In this document: piece by piece, positions 50,983-61,700 of the stretch | Layout of the letters: the number at the start of each line of letters is the position of its first letter | How positions within the stretch are numbered: position 1 is the stretch's first letter | Origin: Streptomyces gobiensis | Lineage (GTDB): Bacteria > Actinomycetota > Actinomycetes > Streptomycetales > Streptomycetaceae | Reading direction: 5' to 3' | NCBI RefSeq assembly: GCF_021216675.1 | Contig: NZ_CP086120.1 | Span: 682,001-746,000 of the forward strand | Length of the DNA: 64,000 nucleotides | The notes under the pieces: model-generated | The model's input: the letters and a program-made list of their open reading frames with translations, nothing else | Database searches by the model: none | Told to the model about the DNA's origin: nothing | Program-made: the position numbers and the translations under genes

Positions 50983-52467
50983 ATGACCGGGGGTACCAGC
51001 GGGCAGATCATTGACGGACGCTTCGAACTGCTGGAGCGCCTCGCCAGCGGGGGCATGGGCACCGTATGGCGAGCGCGCGACATCGCACTCCAGCGCGAGG
51101 TGGCCCTGAAGGAAGTCCGCCCGCCCGACCCGGTGATGGTCCCGGAAGGCTCCGAGGCCTCGCGCATGCTGCGCGAACGTGTGATGCGCGAGGCTCAGGC
51201 GCTGGCCCGGCTCAGCCACCCCAATGTGGTGACGATCTACCACATCATTGACCAGGATCCGCATCCCTGGCTGGTGATGGAGCTGCTGCCGGGCCACACC
51301 CTGCAGGATCAGATCGCCCAGGGTCCGCTGTCCCCGCAGGAGGCCGCCCGGGTCGGACGTGATGTGCTGGCCGCACTGCGCGCCGCGCATGGCGCGGGCA
51401 TCCACCACCGCGATGTGAAGCCCGCCAATGTGCTGCTGCGCGCGGATGGATCGGCCGTACTCACCGACTTCGGTATCGCCGCGCTGCAAGGCTCCACCTC
51501 GCTGACCGCGACCGGCGATCTGATCGGCTCGCCGGAGTACATCGCGCCCGAACGGATCCGGGACGCCGGGGACCATCCCGCTGCGGATCTGTGGTCCTTG
51601 GGGATGATGCTCTACGCAGCGGTGGAAGGGCACAGTCCCATGCGCCGGGGTACGACCCTGGCCACGCTCGCGGCCGTCCTCGATGAGCCGATCCCGCCGC
51701 CCGTACGCTCCGGCCCGCTTACGCCCGTTCTGAACGCCTTGCTGGTGCGGGACCCGGCCGCCCGGCCGGACGCGGGGCGGCTCGACCGGATGCTGGCCGA
51801 GGCGGCGAACGCCCCGTCGGCGCCGGTGCCGTACTCCCCCACGCAACTGGACGCCGCGCGCTCGGCCGCCGCGCCCACCCAGCCGGCGCGGACGGCACCC
51901 TCGGAGCGCGGCGGCCATCGCACCGTGCTGTTCATCGGTGTGATCACCGGGGCGGTGGCCCTGCTCGGTGGGCTGATCGGCGGCGGGCTGCTGCTGGCCG
52001 GCAAGACTGGCGGGTCCAGCACACCCGCAAAGCCCACGGAACCTACGAAGCCCACGAACCCCACAGAGCCCACGCCGACGGAGAAGGGGACCGGGAGGGA
52101 GAGGGAGACCGAGACGGAGAGCCCGCCCGGGGAGCAGCATGCCCGCACCTGGATCGCACAGCTCTTCTCCGAACCGGTCTCCTCCGGCACCGCCGCGCGG
52201 GACCGGCGGCTGGCGGCGGTCCGCAAGTCGGTGCCGGAGGCGCAGCTGCTGCGCAGCGACGACTTCGCCTCGTTGAACCCCGGCTACTGGGTGATCTACG
52301 CCCCCGGGCCGTTCGCCGACGGCAAGGCGGCCGTGAGTTTCTGCGGGCAGCGGGGGCGTACCACCGCGAACACATGCGTCGGCCGTTACCTCAGCCATGA
52401 CGCAGCGGACAAGGTGTACATCTGCCACCCCAAAGCAGGCGGCACCGGCCGCTGCACCCGCTCCTAG
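50983..52467 (+). CDS. Membrane Ser/Thr protein kinase
   Basis: 494 aa. Kinase domain (about 10-270): ATP loop LASGGMGTVW, VALKEV (ATP Lys), HRDVKPANVLL (catalytic), DFGIA, SPEYIAPERI. One membrane helix at about 312-335, then a Thr/Pro/Glu linker and a 110-aa extracytoplasmic domain ending in CHPKAGGTGRCTRS with four cysteines (FCGQRGRTTANTCV, CHPK, RCTRS), probably a ligand sensor of unknown type; no PASTA repeats. Starts 5 bp after phoD, so may be co-transcribed. ATG at 50983 chosen. Confidence 0.93.
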   Translation: MTGGTSGQIIDGRFELLERLASGGMGTVWRARDIALQREVALKEVRPPDPVMVPEGSEASRMLRERVMREAQALARLSHPNVVTIYHIIDQDPHPWLVMELLPGHTLQDQIAQGPLSPQEAARVGRDVLAALRAAHGAGIHHRDVKPANVLLRADGSAVLTDFGIAALQGSTSLTATGDLIGSPEYIAPERIRDAGDHPAADLWSLGMMLYAAVEGHSPMRRGTTLATLAAVLDEPIPPPVRSGPLTPVLNALLVRDPAARPDAGRLDRMLAEAANAPSAPVPYSPTQLDAARSAAAPTQPARTAPSERGGHRTVLFIGVITGAVALLGGLIGGGLLLAGKTGGSSTPAKPTEPTKPTNPTEPTPTEKGTGRERETETESPPGEQHARTWIAQLFSEPVSSGTAARDRRLAAVRKSVPEAQLLRSDDFASLNPGYWVIYAPGPFADGKAAVSFCGQRGRTTANTCVGRYLSHDAADKVYICHPKAGGTGRCTRS

Positions 52468-52478
52468 TCCCCGGTGAA

Positions 52479-53054
52479 CTAGCCCAGCTCCGCGAGGAAG
52501 CCGAGCGCCGTCTGCCAGGTCGCCTCTGCCGCCTCCGCGTCATGGTCGGGCAGATCCGGGTCCGTATAGAGGTGACCCGCTCCGGCGTAGCGGTAGATCT
52601 CAACGTCCGCACCCGCACGCCGCATCCGCAGATACCACGCGTTCAGCCAGTCGTGCGGTTCGAATGGGTCAGGGTCGGCGACGTGCAGCTGCACGGGCAG
52701 CTCATCGACGGTCGTGTCCTCGGCGATATCGGAAGTGCCGTGAAGCAGCAGCAGACCGCGCGCGTTGTCGTCGGCGAGCGCGAGGTTCTGCGCGATGGAG
52801 CCGCCCAGCGAGAAGCCCGCGTAGACCACGCCCTTGGCGGACAGCGTTGCCGTCCCGGTGATGGCGCGTTTCAGGAGCTCATCACGGCCGATCTCGTCCT
52901 TGATCTTCATTCCGTCCTCGACGGTCCCGGCGGTCCGGCCGTCGTAGAGATCGGGTGTATACACCTCATGCCCGGCGGCCCGTAGCCGCTCGGCGGCGGC
53001 CTGGACGGCGGGTCGCGGCCCATAGGCGGAATGGAACAGCACAACGGTGGCCAC
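52479..53054 (-). CDS. Dienelactone hydrolase-family protein
   Basis: 191-aa alpha/beta hydrolase of the DLH type. Catalytic Ser in GFSLGGSIAQ (the family usually has Cys), Asp in LHVADPDPFEP and His in YAGAGHLYTDPD. GTG at 53054 (VATVVLFHS) chosen; the longer reading to 53132 adds unlikely residues. Convergent with the kinase gene; substrate unknown. Confidence 0.85.
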   Translation of the reverse strand: MATVVLFHSAYGPRPAVQAAAERLRAAGHEVYTPDLYDGRTAGTVEDGMKIKDEIGRDELLKRAITGTATLSAKGVVYAGFSLGGSIAQNLALADDNARGLLLLHGTSDIAEDTTVDELPVQLHVADPDPFEPHDWLNAWYLRMRRAGADVEIYRYAGAGHLYTDPDLPDHDAEAAEATWQTALGFLAELG

Positions 53055-53167
53055 AGTTTCACTTCCTTCGCAGGTCCTGCCCATGATCCGCACCCGGGTC
53101 AGGCTTCTCCCCATGGTGCCAGGTACGGTCATGGATGCCCCTCTTCGCTCAAGGAGTCGAGACCACC

Positions 53168-54235
53168 ATGGAAGACGTGCTGCGACCGGTCATTGTGTTC
53201 GGTGGCGCGCTCGTGCTGGCCTATGTCCTCGCCTGGGGCGTCGACCAGCTGCTGAGCCGGATCGACGCCCGGCACCCGGAGACCCCCATGTGGGGGCTGC
53301 TGCGGCGGGGCCGGACACCGCTCCAGGCGGTGCTGTTCGTGGCGCTCGTACGTGGCTTCTTCGGCACTACCCATCTGGCGAAGGGCCGCCCGGAGACCGT
53401 AGAGGCCGTACAGCTCTGGCTGATGCTGATCATGATCGCCGCCTCGGCGTGGCTGGTGGTGCGGGTGGTCGCCGCCATAGCGGAAACGGGCGCGTCCCGC
53501 TATGCGGGCGTCGCGCAGGACCCGGCGCGGGCGCGGCGGGTACGGACCCAGCTGACGCTGATTCAGCGGCTGGTGACCGCCGTGGTCACGGTGGTCGCGA
53601 TCGCGGCGATGCTGTTGCAGTTCGACGCGATGAAAACCTTCGGCACCTCGATGCTGGCCTCGGCGGGTGTGCTGGGCATCGTCGCCGGTATCGCGGCCCA
53701 GTCCACGCTGGGCAATCTCTTCGCCGGGTTGTCGATCGCCTTCGGCGACATGGTGCGGATCGGCGACACGGTGGTGGTGGACGGCGAGTGGGGCACGGTC
53801 GATGAGATCACCGTGTCGTATCTGGTCGTACTGACCTGGGACGAGCGCCGGATCACCATGCCGGTGTCGTACTTCACCAGCAAGCCCTTCGAGAACTGGT
53901 CGCGCGGTGGCCCCCAGATGACCGGCACGGTCTTTCTGCACCTGGACCACACCACTCCGATCGCCGAGCTGCGGGCCAAGACCGAGGAGGTCGTCCGGGC
54001 CAGCGACGCCTGGGACGGGCGCAACTGGAGCCTGGTGGTCACCGACACCACGCCCTCGACCATCGAGGTACGGGCTGCGATGACGGCCCGTACCGCCGAT
54101 GACATCTGGACGCTGCGGTGTGAGGTGCGCGAGGCGCTGATCACCTGGCTGCGGGAGAAGCACCCCTACGCACTTCCGAGGGTGCGTACGACGCGGGAAC
54201 CGGAACTCCCTCCCGCCGAACCGAAGGCGTTCTGA
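53168..54235 (+). CDS. MscS-type mechanosensitive channel
   Basis: 355 aa with four predicted membrane helices; the last (about 160-190, MLASAGVLGIVAGIAAQSTLGNLFAGLSIA) carries the Gly/Ala-packed pore helix of MscS. The cytosolic beta domain follows (VDGEWGTVDEITVSYLVV). Start MEDVLRPV at 53168. Ends 1 bp before the convergent rluD-like stop. Confidence 0.93.
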   Translation: MEDVLRPVIVFGGALVLAYVLAWGVDQLLSRIDARHPETPMWGLLRRGRTPLQAVLFVALVRGFFGTTHLAKGRPETVEAVQLWLMLIMIAASAWLVVRVVAAIAETGASRYAGVAQDPARARRVRTQLTLIQRLVTAVVTVVAIAAMLLQFDAMKTFGTSMLASAGVLGIVAGIAAQSTLGNLFAGLSIAFGDMVRIGDTVVVDGEWGTVDEITVSYLVVLTWDERRITMPVSYFTSKPFENWSRGGPQMTGTVFLHLDHTTPIAELRAKTEEVVRASDAWDGRNWSLVVTDTTPSTIEVRAAMTARTADDIWTLRCEVREALITWLREKHPYALPRVRTTREPELPPAEPKAF

Positions 54236-54236
54236 C

Positions 54237-55193
54237 CTACGCGCTTTCGGCGCGCACCGTGTCCAGCGCGGACTGGAGATCGTCCGGGTAGGTGCTCACA
54301 AACTCCACCCAGCGCCCATCGGCCGGGTGCTCAAAGCCCAGCCGTACGGCGTGCAGCCACTGCCGGGTGAGCTTCAGCCGCTTGGCCAGCGTCGGGTCGG
54401 CGCCATAGGTCATATCGCCCACACAGGGGTGGCGGTGCGCGGCCATATGGACCCGGATCTGGTGGGTGCGGCCGGTCTCCAGCTTGATATCGAGCAGGCT
54501 GGCTGCCCGGCAGGCCTCGACGAGGTCGTAGTGGGTCACCGACGGCTTGCCGTCAGCGGTGACGGCCCACTTGTAGTCGTGGGCGGGGTGCCGTCCGATG
54601 GGGGCGTCAATGGTCCCGCTCAGCGGATCGGGGTGGCCCTGCACCAGCGCGTGGTAGCGCTTGTCGACCGTACGCTCCCGGAACTGCTGCTTGAGCAGGG
54701 TGTAGGCGCGCTCGGACTTGGCGACGACCATCAGCCCGGAGGTGCCGACGTCGAGCCGGTGGACAATACCCTGCCGCTCGGCGGCGCCGGAGGTGGAGAC
54801 ACGGAAGCCCGCTGCGGCGAGCCCGCCGATCACGGTGGTACCGGTCCAGCCGGGACTGGGGTGGGCGGCGACGCCAACCGGCTTGTCGATGACCACGATG
54901 TCGTCGTCATCGTGCACGACCTCCATGCCCTCAACCGGCTCGGCGACGATCCGCACCGGCGTCGGCGGCGGGGGCATCTCCACCTCCAGCCAGGCCCCGC
55001 CGTGTACGCGGTCGGACTTCCCGGCCTCGGATCCGTCCACCCGGACCTTGCCATCCGCGGCCAGCTCGGCCGCCTTCGTACGGGAGAAGCCGAACATCCT
55101 GGCCAGGGCAGCGTCAACGCGCTCGCCCTCCAGTCCATCGGGCACGGGCAGGGTTCTGACCTCAAGAGGCGCTGCAGGCGGTGGGATACTCAC
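54237..55193 (-). CDS. RluA-family 23S rRNA pseudouridine synthase (RluD-like)
   Basis: 318 aa. N-terminal S4 RNA-binding domain (about 24-80, [32 protein letters not shown]) and catalytic domain with Asp148 in [26 protein letters not shown] motif present. Probably modifies helix 69 of 23S rRNA. GTG at 55193 is adopted over the 55400 reading. In Streptomyces this gene is adjacent to lspA, here separated by the inserted M6-type protease gene. Confidence 0.93.
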   Translation of the reverse strand: MSIPPPAAPLEVRTLPVPDGLEGERVDAALARMFGFSRTKAAELAADGKVRVDGSEAGKSDRVHGGAWLEVEMPPPPTPVRIVAEPVEGMEVVHDDDDIVVIDKPVGVAAHPSPGWTGTTVIGGLAAAGFRVSTSGAAERQGIVHRLDVGTSGLMVVAKSERAYTLLKQQFRERTVDKRYHALVQGHPDPLSGTIDAPIGRHPAHDYKWAVTADGKPSVTHYDLVEACRAASLLDIKLETGRTHQIRVHMAAHRHPCVGDMTYGADPTLAKRLKLTRQWLHAVRLGFEHPADGRWVEFVSTYPDDLQSALDTVRAESA

Positions 55194-55297
55194 CTGTTCG
55201 AGTATGCCGGACCGGCTCCCCCCTTTCGGACCAGCCCGGGATGCAGGCTGGGTGACCCAGCGCGACGGTGTGACTACGCCCCCCGAGGAGTCACACC

Positions 55298-56500
55298 ATG
55301 GTCTGCCGCATGCCCGCCCGCCAGGCACTGGTCGTCGCCGTGGCCGCGGTGCTCGCCGGCATGGGACTCCACCTGCTCCCAGCGGCCCCCGCCCGCGCAC
55401 AGAGCCCCGCCAGAGACATCACGGGACGCTGCGCCATCGCGCCTGAACCACGAGGCTGGGTGGGGGTCGGGCCGTACGAGGGCCGGTACATCAAACCGGA
55501 GGGCCAGAAGAAGGCGACCATGATCATGGTTGACTTCCCGGACATCCCCGCTCGTACCCCCGTGGCCCAGCGTGCTTCCTTCTTCGCTGACTACAGCGAC
55601 GACTATCTGCGGCAGGCCTCCTACGGGAAGTACCAGCTCCGGACCGAGCCCACTCAGGAGTGGATCCGGCTGCCGCTGAGATGGCGTGCGTACGGTATCG
55701 ACCGCGGTGTCTCCGCCGCCGTGATGCGGCGATATGTCCAGGACGCGATCACCGCGGCCATGGCGCGGGGAACCGACTTCGGCTCCACGGACCTCGTCTA
55801 TGTCGTCGCGGACGACAATGTGCCCGCGAGCCCGATGGTCTCGCAGGCCCATACCTTCACCGGCCTGATGGCGGGAGACCGGGAGATCAGCGCTGCCGCC
55901 CTGGCCTTCGGCCGGGCGTCCGACAACCCGGACTGGCAGCGGGGCAACTTCGTCCATGAGGCCAACCACCTCTACGGCCTGCCTGATCTCTACAACGCCC
56001 ACAACGGTGCCTCGGTGGAGTTCGCGGGTGCCTGGGACACCATGAGCATGGCGGGTAAGAGCGATCTGTTCGGCTGGCACAAATGGAAGTTGGGCTGGCT
56101 CACCGACGATCAGGTCGCCTGTGTGAAGAAGGGCACCAGCGAGCATGAGCTCAAAGCCATCGGCTCCCCGGACGGCGCGAACATCGCTGTCGTCAAGACA
56201 GGCGAGTTCACCGCCATCGTCGCCGAGGTCCGGACGAAGAGCGGCCTGGACACCGGGATTTGCTCCGAGGGCGTGCTGCTGTACAGCGTCGATTCCCGCG
56301 TCCGGACGGGCCAGGGTCCGATCAGGGTTGTGGACGCCACACCGAACAGTGGTGGCGGCACGGAATGCAGCCGCTGGAGGCCGAGTGAGCTCGCCGAGCT
56401 GTGGGACGCGCCCTTCCAGCCGGGCGCCAGGCACCGCTTCGGCTCCGGGCTAACCATCGAAGTCAGCACCGACCACCGAGTGAAGATCACCAAGCCCTGA
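55298..56500 (+). CDS. Secreted M6-type zinc metalloprotease
   Basis: 400 aa with a Sec signal peptide (cleavage near APARAQ, about 34). Zinc motif [11 protein letters not shown] (His220, Glu221, His224, Asp230) matches HExxHxxGxxD of immune-inhibitor-A-like/M6 peptidases; [11 protein letters not shown] follows as the Met-turn. Clear GAGGAG ribosome site. It is inserted between rluD-like and lspA and points the other way, a sign of accessory gain. Substrate unknown. Confidence 0.88.
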   Translation: MVCRMPARQALVVAVAAVLAGMGLHLLPAAPARAQSPARDITGRCAIAPEPRGWVGVGPYEGRYIKPEGQKKATMIMVDFPDIPARTPVAQRASFFADYSDDYLRQASYGKYQLRTEPTQEWIRLPLRWRAYGIDRGVSAAVMRRYVQDAITAAMARGTDFGSTDLVYVVADDNVPASPMVSQAHTFTGLMAGDREISAAALAFGRASDNPDWQRGNFVHEANHLYGLPDLYNAHNGASVEFAGAWDTMSMAGKSDLFGWHKWKLGWLTDDQVACVKKGTSEHELKAIGSPDGANIAVVKTGEFTAIVAEVRTKSGLDTGICSEGVLLYSVDSRVRTGQGPIRVVDATPNSGGGTECSRWRPSELAELWDAPFQPGARHRFGSGLTIEVSTDHRVKITKP

Positions 56501-56839
56501 GGACTTTCCCCGATCCCACCCCAGCGGGGCGCCCCGCTGCGGGGTAGGCCGGAGCGTCGCGGCTGGTGTGGGTGGTGGGTTGCGTAGCGGCGTGAACCAT
56601 CCCCAGACCCCCGAGGCGTTGTGGGCAGTCGTTCCGGCCACAACACCCGGCCACCGCCCCCACCCCGCCAACCCCCGGGGGCCGGGGCGGGAGCCCCGGT
56701 TTCCGGGAAGGGGCGGGATACGGGGACACCCACCCACAGCACCCCGCAGCCGCCGCCGCAGGGCAACTGGCCCAACCCCGCAAGGCAACCCACCACCCAC
56801 ACCAACCCAGACGACTACGCCCACCCCGCCGCTGGGCAA
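56501..56839. repeat. Palindromic repeat cluster between M6 gene and lspA
   Basis: No gene seen. Contains CGTTGTGGGCA (56617-56627) and the opposed CCACAACACCC (about 56638-56648), plus a reverse copy of the CCGGTTTCCGGGAAGGGGCGGGAT module (about 56694-56720). Same modules as at 13.6, 17.9 and 24.0 kb. Confidence 0.7.
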
Positions 56840-57415
56840 CTAGTCCTTGTGTAGGGTCCCGTCCGGGTCCAGGCCCCGGAAGGACAGCACCACGATCAAG
56901 ATGCCACCGCAGACAATCGCCGAGTCCGCGAGGTTGAAGACCGCGAAATGCGCGGGCGCGATGAAGTCCACGACCGCGCCCTGGAAAACGCCCGGTGAGC
57001 GGAAGATCCGGTCGGTGAGATTGCCGAAGGCGCCGCCCAGCAGCAGCCCCAGTGCGATGGCCCACGGCGTGCTGTAGAGCTTGCGCGCGATCCTGAAGAT
57101 CACCACGATCACCGCCGCCGCGATGGCGGTGAAAACGATCGTGAGCGCCTCCCCCATGCCAAAGGCGGCACCCGGATTGCGCACGGCCTGGAACTGCAGC
57201 AGAGTGCCGATCACCTCAATCGGCGGGCGGTGCTCCAGCTTCTCGACCACGATCAGCTTACTGATCAGGTCAAGCGCGTACGCGAAAGTCGCCACGCCCA
57301 AGAGCACGGCGATCCGGCGCTTGCCCCTGGGACGCTCACTGCTGAACTGCCCTGCCACGTTATCCGCAGCCTGCTCCGGCGCTTCGTCGATGGCCTGCTC
57401 CGCCTCTGCTGTCAC
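56840..57415 (-). CDS. lspA: Lipoprotein signal peptidase
   Basis: 191-aa aspartyl protease, four membrane helices; removes signal peptides of diacylglyceryl-modified lipoproteins after Lgt. Catalytic Asp in GNLTDRIFR and [18 protein letters not shown] motif present. N-terminal acidic cytosolic extension (about 35 residues). GTG at 57415. Probably co-transcribed with the DksA-type gene 34 bp upstream. Confidence 0.96.
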   Translation of the reverse strand: MTAEAEQAIDEAPEQAADNVAGQFSSERPRGKRRIAVLLGVATFAYALDLISKLIVVEKLEHRPPIEVIGTLLQFQAVRNPGAAFGMGEALTIVFTAIAAAVIVVIFRIARKLYSTPWAIALGLLLGGAFGNLTDRIFRSPGVFQGAVVDFIAPAHFAVFNLADSAIVCGGILIVVLSFRGLDPDGTLHKD

Positions 57416-57449
57416 GGGATGAGAGTACGACACAAGCGTACGATCGCCG

Positions 57450-58277
57450 TTAGCGGCGCTCCTGCTTCTGCTTGCACTCGACACAGAGCGTAGCGCGCGG
57501 GAATGCCTGCATGCGGGCCTTGCCGATCGGGTTCCCGCAACTTTCGCAGAGGCCGTACGTCCCGGCCTCGATCCGGTCCAGGGCACGCTCGGTCTGATAC
57601 AGCATCTCCCGGGCGTTCTCAGCGAGCGCCATCTCATGCTCTCGGGTGATGTTCTTGGTGCCGGTATCGGCCTGGTCGTCGCCGGCGCCATCGCCGGAAT
57701 CCCGCATCAGACCGGTCAGTGCCTCCTCGGAAGCACTGATCTCCGCGCGCAGCCGTTCCGCCTCGCTCTGCAGCATGGCACGGGCTTCCTGCACTTCTTC
57801 CGGGGTCCAGGGCTCCTCCCCCGCGCGCACAGCCAGCTCGGTGTTCCCGGCCCCCGAGGCGCTACGGGCCTGGGGTACCGCCGAGGGCTTCTCGGTCGCG
57901 GTCTTCTTCGCAGCCACCGTCTTGGCTCCCGTCTGCTGTTCGTCCGCCTTCTTGGCAGCCGTCTTCTTCGCGGCGGTCTTCTTGGCCGCCGCCTTCCTGG
58001 GGGCCGCTGCCGGCTTCTCGGCGGGGGCCCGCTTCGCTGGAGCGGCTGGCTTCTTCGCCGGCTTCTTCGCCGTCTTCTTCGTGGCCTTGGTGGCGGCCTT
58101 CTTGGCTGGTGCCGCCTTCCCTGCCGCCTTTTTGGTCGTTGACTTCGCTGGCTTAGCTGACTTCGCTGGCTTCTCCTCCGAGGCCTTCCTGGCCGCGGCG
58201 GTGGTCTTCTTGGCGGCAGCCTTCTTCGCCGGCTTCTTCGCTGCCGTCTTCTTCGCGGCGGTCTTGCTCGCCACCAT
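57450..58277 (-). CDS. DksA/TraR zinc-finger protein with histone-H1-like N-terminus
   Basis: 275 aa. Residues 1-140 are a Lys/Ala/Pro tail with repeated KKTAAKK and AKKPAK units like eukaryotic or Hc1-type histone H1 tails, which probably binds DNA. The C-terminal domain has a coiled-coil (about 165-235) and the zinc site Cys244, Cys247, Cys265, Cys268 ([10 protein letters not shown]...LCVECK), the DksA/TraR fold. The acidic DksA tip (DxxDxA) is not evident. ATG 58277 chosen. Confidence 0.9.
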   Translation of the reverse strand: MVASKTAAKKTAAKKPAKKAAAKKTTAAARKASEEKPAKSAKPAKSTTKKAAGKAAPAKKAATKATKKTAKKPAKKPAAPAKRAPAEKPAAAPRKAAAKKTAAKKTAAKKADEQQTGAKTVAAKKTATEKPSAVPQARSASGAGNTELAVRAGEEPWTPEEVQEARAMLQSEAERLRAEISASEEALTGLMRDSGDGAGDDQADTGTKNITREHEMALAENAREMLYQTERALDRIEAGTYGLCESCGNPIGKARMQAFPRATLCVECKQKQERR

Positions 58278-58433
58278 GGCCGCGACCCCTTCACATATTG
58301 TGATCTTGCGCGCGAATCGTGACCGAAACGATAAATCTACTCCAGTCACCCAGCAACGGGGCACGCCGACCTGGAACCGTTGTGCCCCGCCCGGCGGCGG
58401 GAAAACCGCTCAGCAGCCACTCACGGCGGCCCG

Positions 58434-58439
58434 TACACT
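58434..58439 (+). promoter_or_regulatory. -10 element of the ileS promoter
   Basis: TACACT fits TAnnnT and would start RNA at about 58446, immediately before the T-box leader. The -35 is not obvious. Confidence 0.45.
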
Positions 58440-58445
58440 GAGCAC

Positions 58446-58719
58446 AGCGAAAGGCGCAGAAGGGGACGAGTAGCGTCCGTACGCAGCCAAGAGCGACCCG
58501 GGGACGGTGTGAGCCCGGGGGCGAGCGCGATGTGAAGATCACCCCAGAGCCGCCGGAAGAAAGCTCAGCCGAGCGAGTAGAACCGGCACGCTGCCCCAAT
58601 GAGGGGGCGGTGAGTACAGGTCTCACCGCCAAGGAGGGTGGTACCGCGGGAGCTCCGCCGAACAGGTGGTGATCTCGTCCCTCCGACGGGAAATGCCATG
58701 TCCGCCGGAGGAACCATCG
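58446..58719 (+). promoter_or_regulatory. T-box riboswitch (translational type) controlling ileS
   Basis: The conserved T-box sequence AGGGTGGTACCGCGG lies at 58635-58649. A candidate isoleucine specifier AUC is at 58538-58540 in stem I. Two mutually exclusive hairpins can be read: GGAGGG (58633-58638) with CCCTCC (58679-58684), and CCTCCGACGG (58680-58689) with CCGCCGGAGG (58702-58711), which holds the ileS ribosome site GGAGG at 58707-58711. Uncharged tRNA-Ile binding would favour the first and free the ribosome site. This is the regulation by translation known for actinobacterial ileS leaders. Confidence 0.88.
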
Positions 58720-61700
58720 ATGAGTCCGACTCCGCAGTACCGCCAGGTACCCGCCCAGGTCGACCTGCCCGCGCTGGAGCACGACGTGCTCGACTTCTGG
58801 CGCGAGAGCAAAATCTTCGCCCGCAGCCTTGAGCAGTCCGAGGGACGCCCCGAGTGGGTGTTCTATGAGGGTCCGCCAACAGGCAACGGTATGCCCGGCG
58901 CGCACCACATCGAGGCCCGCGTCTTCAAGGACGTCTTCCCGCGCTTCCGCACCATGCGGGGCTACCACGTGAGCCGTAAGGCGGGCTGGGACTGCCACGG
59001 GCTGCCGGTCGAGCTGGCGGTCGAGAAGGAGCTCGGCTTCAACGGCAAGAAGGACATCGAGGCTTACGGCATCGCGGAGTTCAACGCGAAGTGCCGGGAG
59101 TCGGTGACCCGCTACACCGACGCCTTCGCCGAACTCACCCAGCGGATGGGTTACTGGGTCGATCTCGATGACGCTTACCGGACGATGGATCCGCAGTACA
59201 TCGAATCCGTCTGGTGGTCGCTGAAGGAGATCTTCAACAAGGGTCTGCTCGCTCAGGACCACCGGGTCGCACCCTGGTGCCCGCGCTGTGGCACCGGGCT
59301 GTCCGACCATGAGCTGGCGCAGGGCTACGAGACCGTGGTGGACCCCTCGGTCTATGTCCGCTTCCCGGTCACCTCCGGCCCGCTCGCGGGCGACGCGTCG
59401 CTGCTGGTCTGGACGACGACCCCTTGGACGCTGGTCTCCAACACCGCCGTCGCCACGCACCCCGAGGTCACCTATGTGGTGGCGACGGACGGCACCGAGA
59501 AGCTGGTCGTCGCCGAGCCGCTGCTGGCCAGGGCGCTGGGCGAGGGCTGGACCGCCACGGGACAGACCTTCACCGGCGCCGAGATGGAGCGCTGGACCTA
59601 CCAGCGGCCCTTCGACCTGGTCGAGCTGGACGGCGCCCACTTCATCGTCAACGCGGAGTACGTCACCACCGAGGACGGCACCGGCCTGGTCCACCAGGCC
59701 CCCGCCTTCGGTGAGGACGACCTCAAGGTCTGCCGCGCCTACGGTCTGCCCGTGGTGAACCCGGTGCTGCCGGACGGCACCTTCAAGCCGGAGCTGGCAC
59801 TGGTCGGCGGGCAGTTCTTCAAGAAGGCCGATGAGGCGCTCGTCGCCGATCTGGAGGCGCGCGGCAAGCTGTTCCGCCACCTCGCGTACGAGCACAGCTA
59901 CCCGCACTGCTGGCGCTGCCACACCGCGCTTCTCTACTACGCACAGCCGTCCTGGTACATCCGCACCACGCAGATCAAGGACGCGCTGCTGCGGGAGAAC
60001 GAGAACACCAACTGGTTCCCGGAGTCGGTCAAGCACGGCCGCTTCGGTGACTGGCTCAGCAACAACGTCGACTGGGCGCTGTCCCGCAATCGCTACTGGG
60101 GCACCCCGCTGCCCATCTGGCGCTGCGCCGAGAACCACCTCACCTGCGTCGGCTCGCTCGCCGAACTGTCCGAGCTGACCGGCACCGACCAGAGCGGCCT
60201 CGACCCGCACCGGCCGTTCATCGACGAGGTCACCTTCGGCTGCCCCGCCGAGGGCTGCTCGCTCACCGCCGAGCGGGTGCCGGAGGTCATCGACGCCTGG
60301 TACGACTCGGGTTCGATGCCCTTCGCACAGTGGGGCTACCCGTACCACAACAAGGACGTCTTCGAGAAGCGCTACCCGGCGCAGTTCATCTCGGAGGCCA
60401 TCGACCAGACGCGTGGCTGGTTCTACACGCTGATGGCCGTCGGCACCCTCGTCTTCGACAAGTCGAGCTACGAGAACGTGGTCTGTCTCGGGCACATCCT
60501 GGCCGAGGACGGCCGGAAGATGTCCAAGCATCTGGGCAACATCCTGGAACCGATCCCGCTCATGGAACAGCACGGCGCGGACGCGGTGCGCTGGTTCATG
60601 GCGGCGGGCGGCTCACCCTGGGCGGCCCGCCGGGTCGGGCACGGCACCATCCAGGAAGTGGTCCGTAAGACGCTGCTGACCTACTGGAACACGGTCGCCT
60701 TCCAGGCCCTGTACGCCCGTACGTCCGGCTGGGCCCCCCGTGCGAGCGACCCGGCGCCGGACGAGCGGCCGCTGCTGGACCGCTGGCTGCTCAGCGAGCT
60801 GCATGCGCTGATCGATCAGGTCACCACGGCCATGGACACCTTTGACACCCAGCGCGCCGGAAAGCTGATGTCGACCTTCGTCGACGATCTGTCGAACTGG
60901 TACGTACGCCGCTCGCGGCGCCGCTTCTGGCAGGGCGACGCGGCCGCGCTGCGCACGCTGCACGAGGTGATCGAGACAGTCACCCGGCTGATGGCGCCGC
61001 TGGTGCCGTTCATCACCGAGCGGGTGTGGCAGGACCTGGTCGTGCCGGTCACTCCGGACGCGGCGGAGTCGGTGCATCTGACCAACTGGCCGGTGGCCGA
61101 TCTGGAGGCGATTGATCCGCAATTGTCGGCGGACATGCTGCTGGTGCGGCGGCTGGTGGAGCTCGGCCGGGCTACGCGCGCCGAGTCCGGCGTCAAGACC
61201 CGGCAGCCGCTGTCCCGGGCGCTGGTCGCGGCGCAGGGCTTTGAGCTGCTGAGCGATGATCTGCGGGAGCAGATCGCCGAGGAGCTGAACGTCACCAGGC
61301 TCGCCTCCCTCGCGGAGGTCGGCGGCTCGCTGGTCGACACCTCGGCGAAGGCCAACTTCCGGGCGCTGGGCCGCCGGTTCGGCAAGGGCACCCAGCCGGT
61401 GGCGAAGGCCATCGCGGCGGCGGACGCCGCCGAGCTGTCGGCGGCGCTGCGCGCCGGGACGGCCGCGGTGGAGATCGAAGGTGAGCGGGTAGCGCTTTCC
61501 CCGGAGGAGGTCATCATCACCGAGACCCCGCGTGAGGGCTGGTCGGTGGCCTCCGACACGGGAGCGACGGTCGCCCTCGACCTGGAGATCACCCCGGAGC
61601 TGCGGCGGGCGGGGCTGGCGCGGGATGCGATCCGGCTCATCCAGGAGGCTCGTAAGAACTCCGGTCTGGATGTCGCCGACCGGATCGCGCTGCGGTGGCG

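Noticed and set aside
58291..60573. 760-aa minus-strand reading opposite ileS
   Set aside because: Spans the T-box leader and ileS in antisense; composition is that of a shadow.
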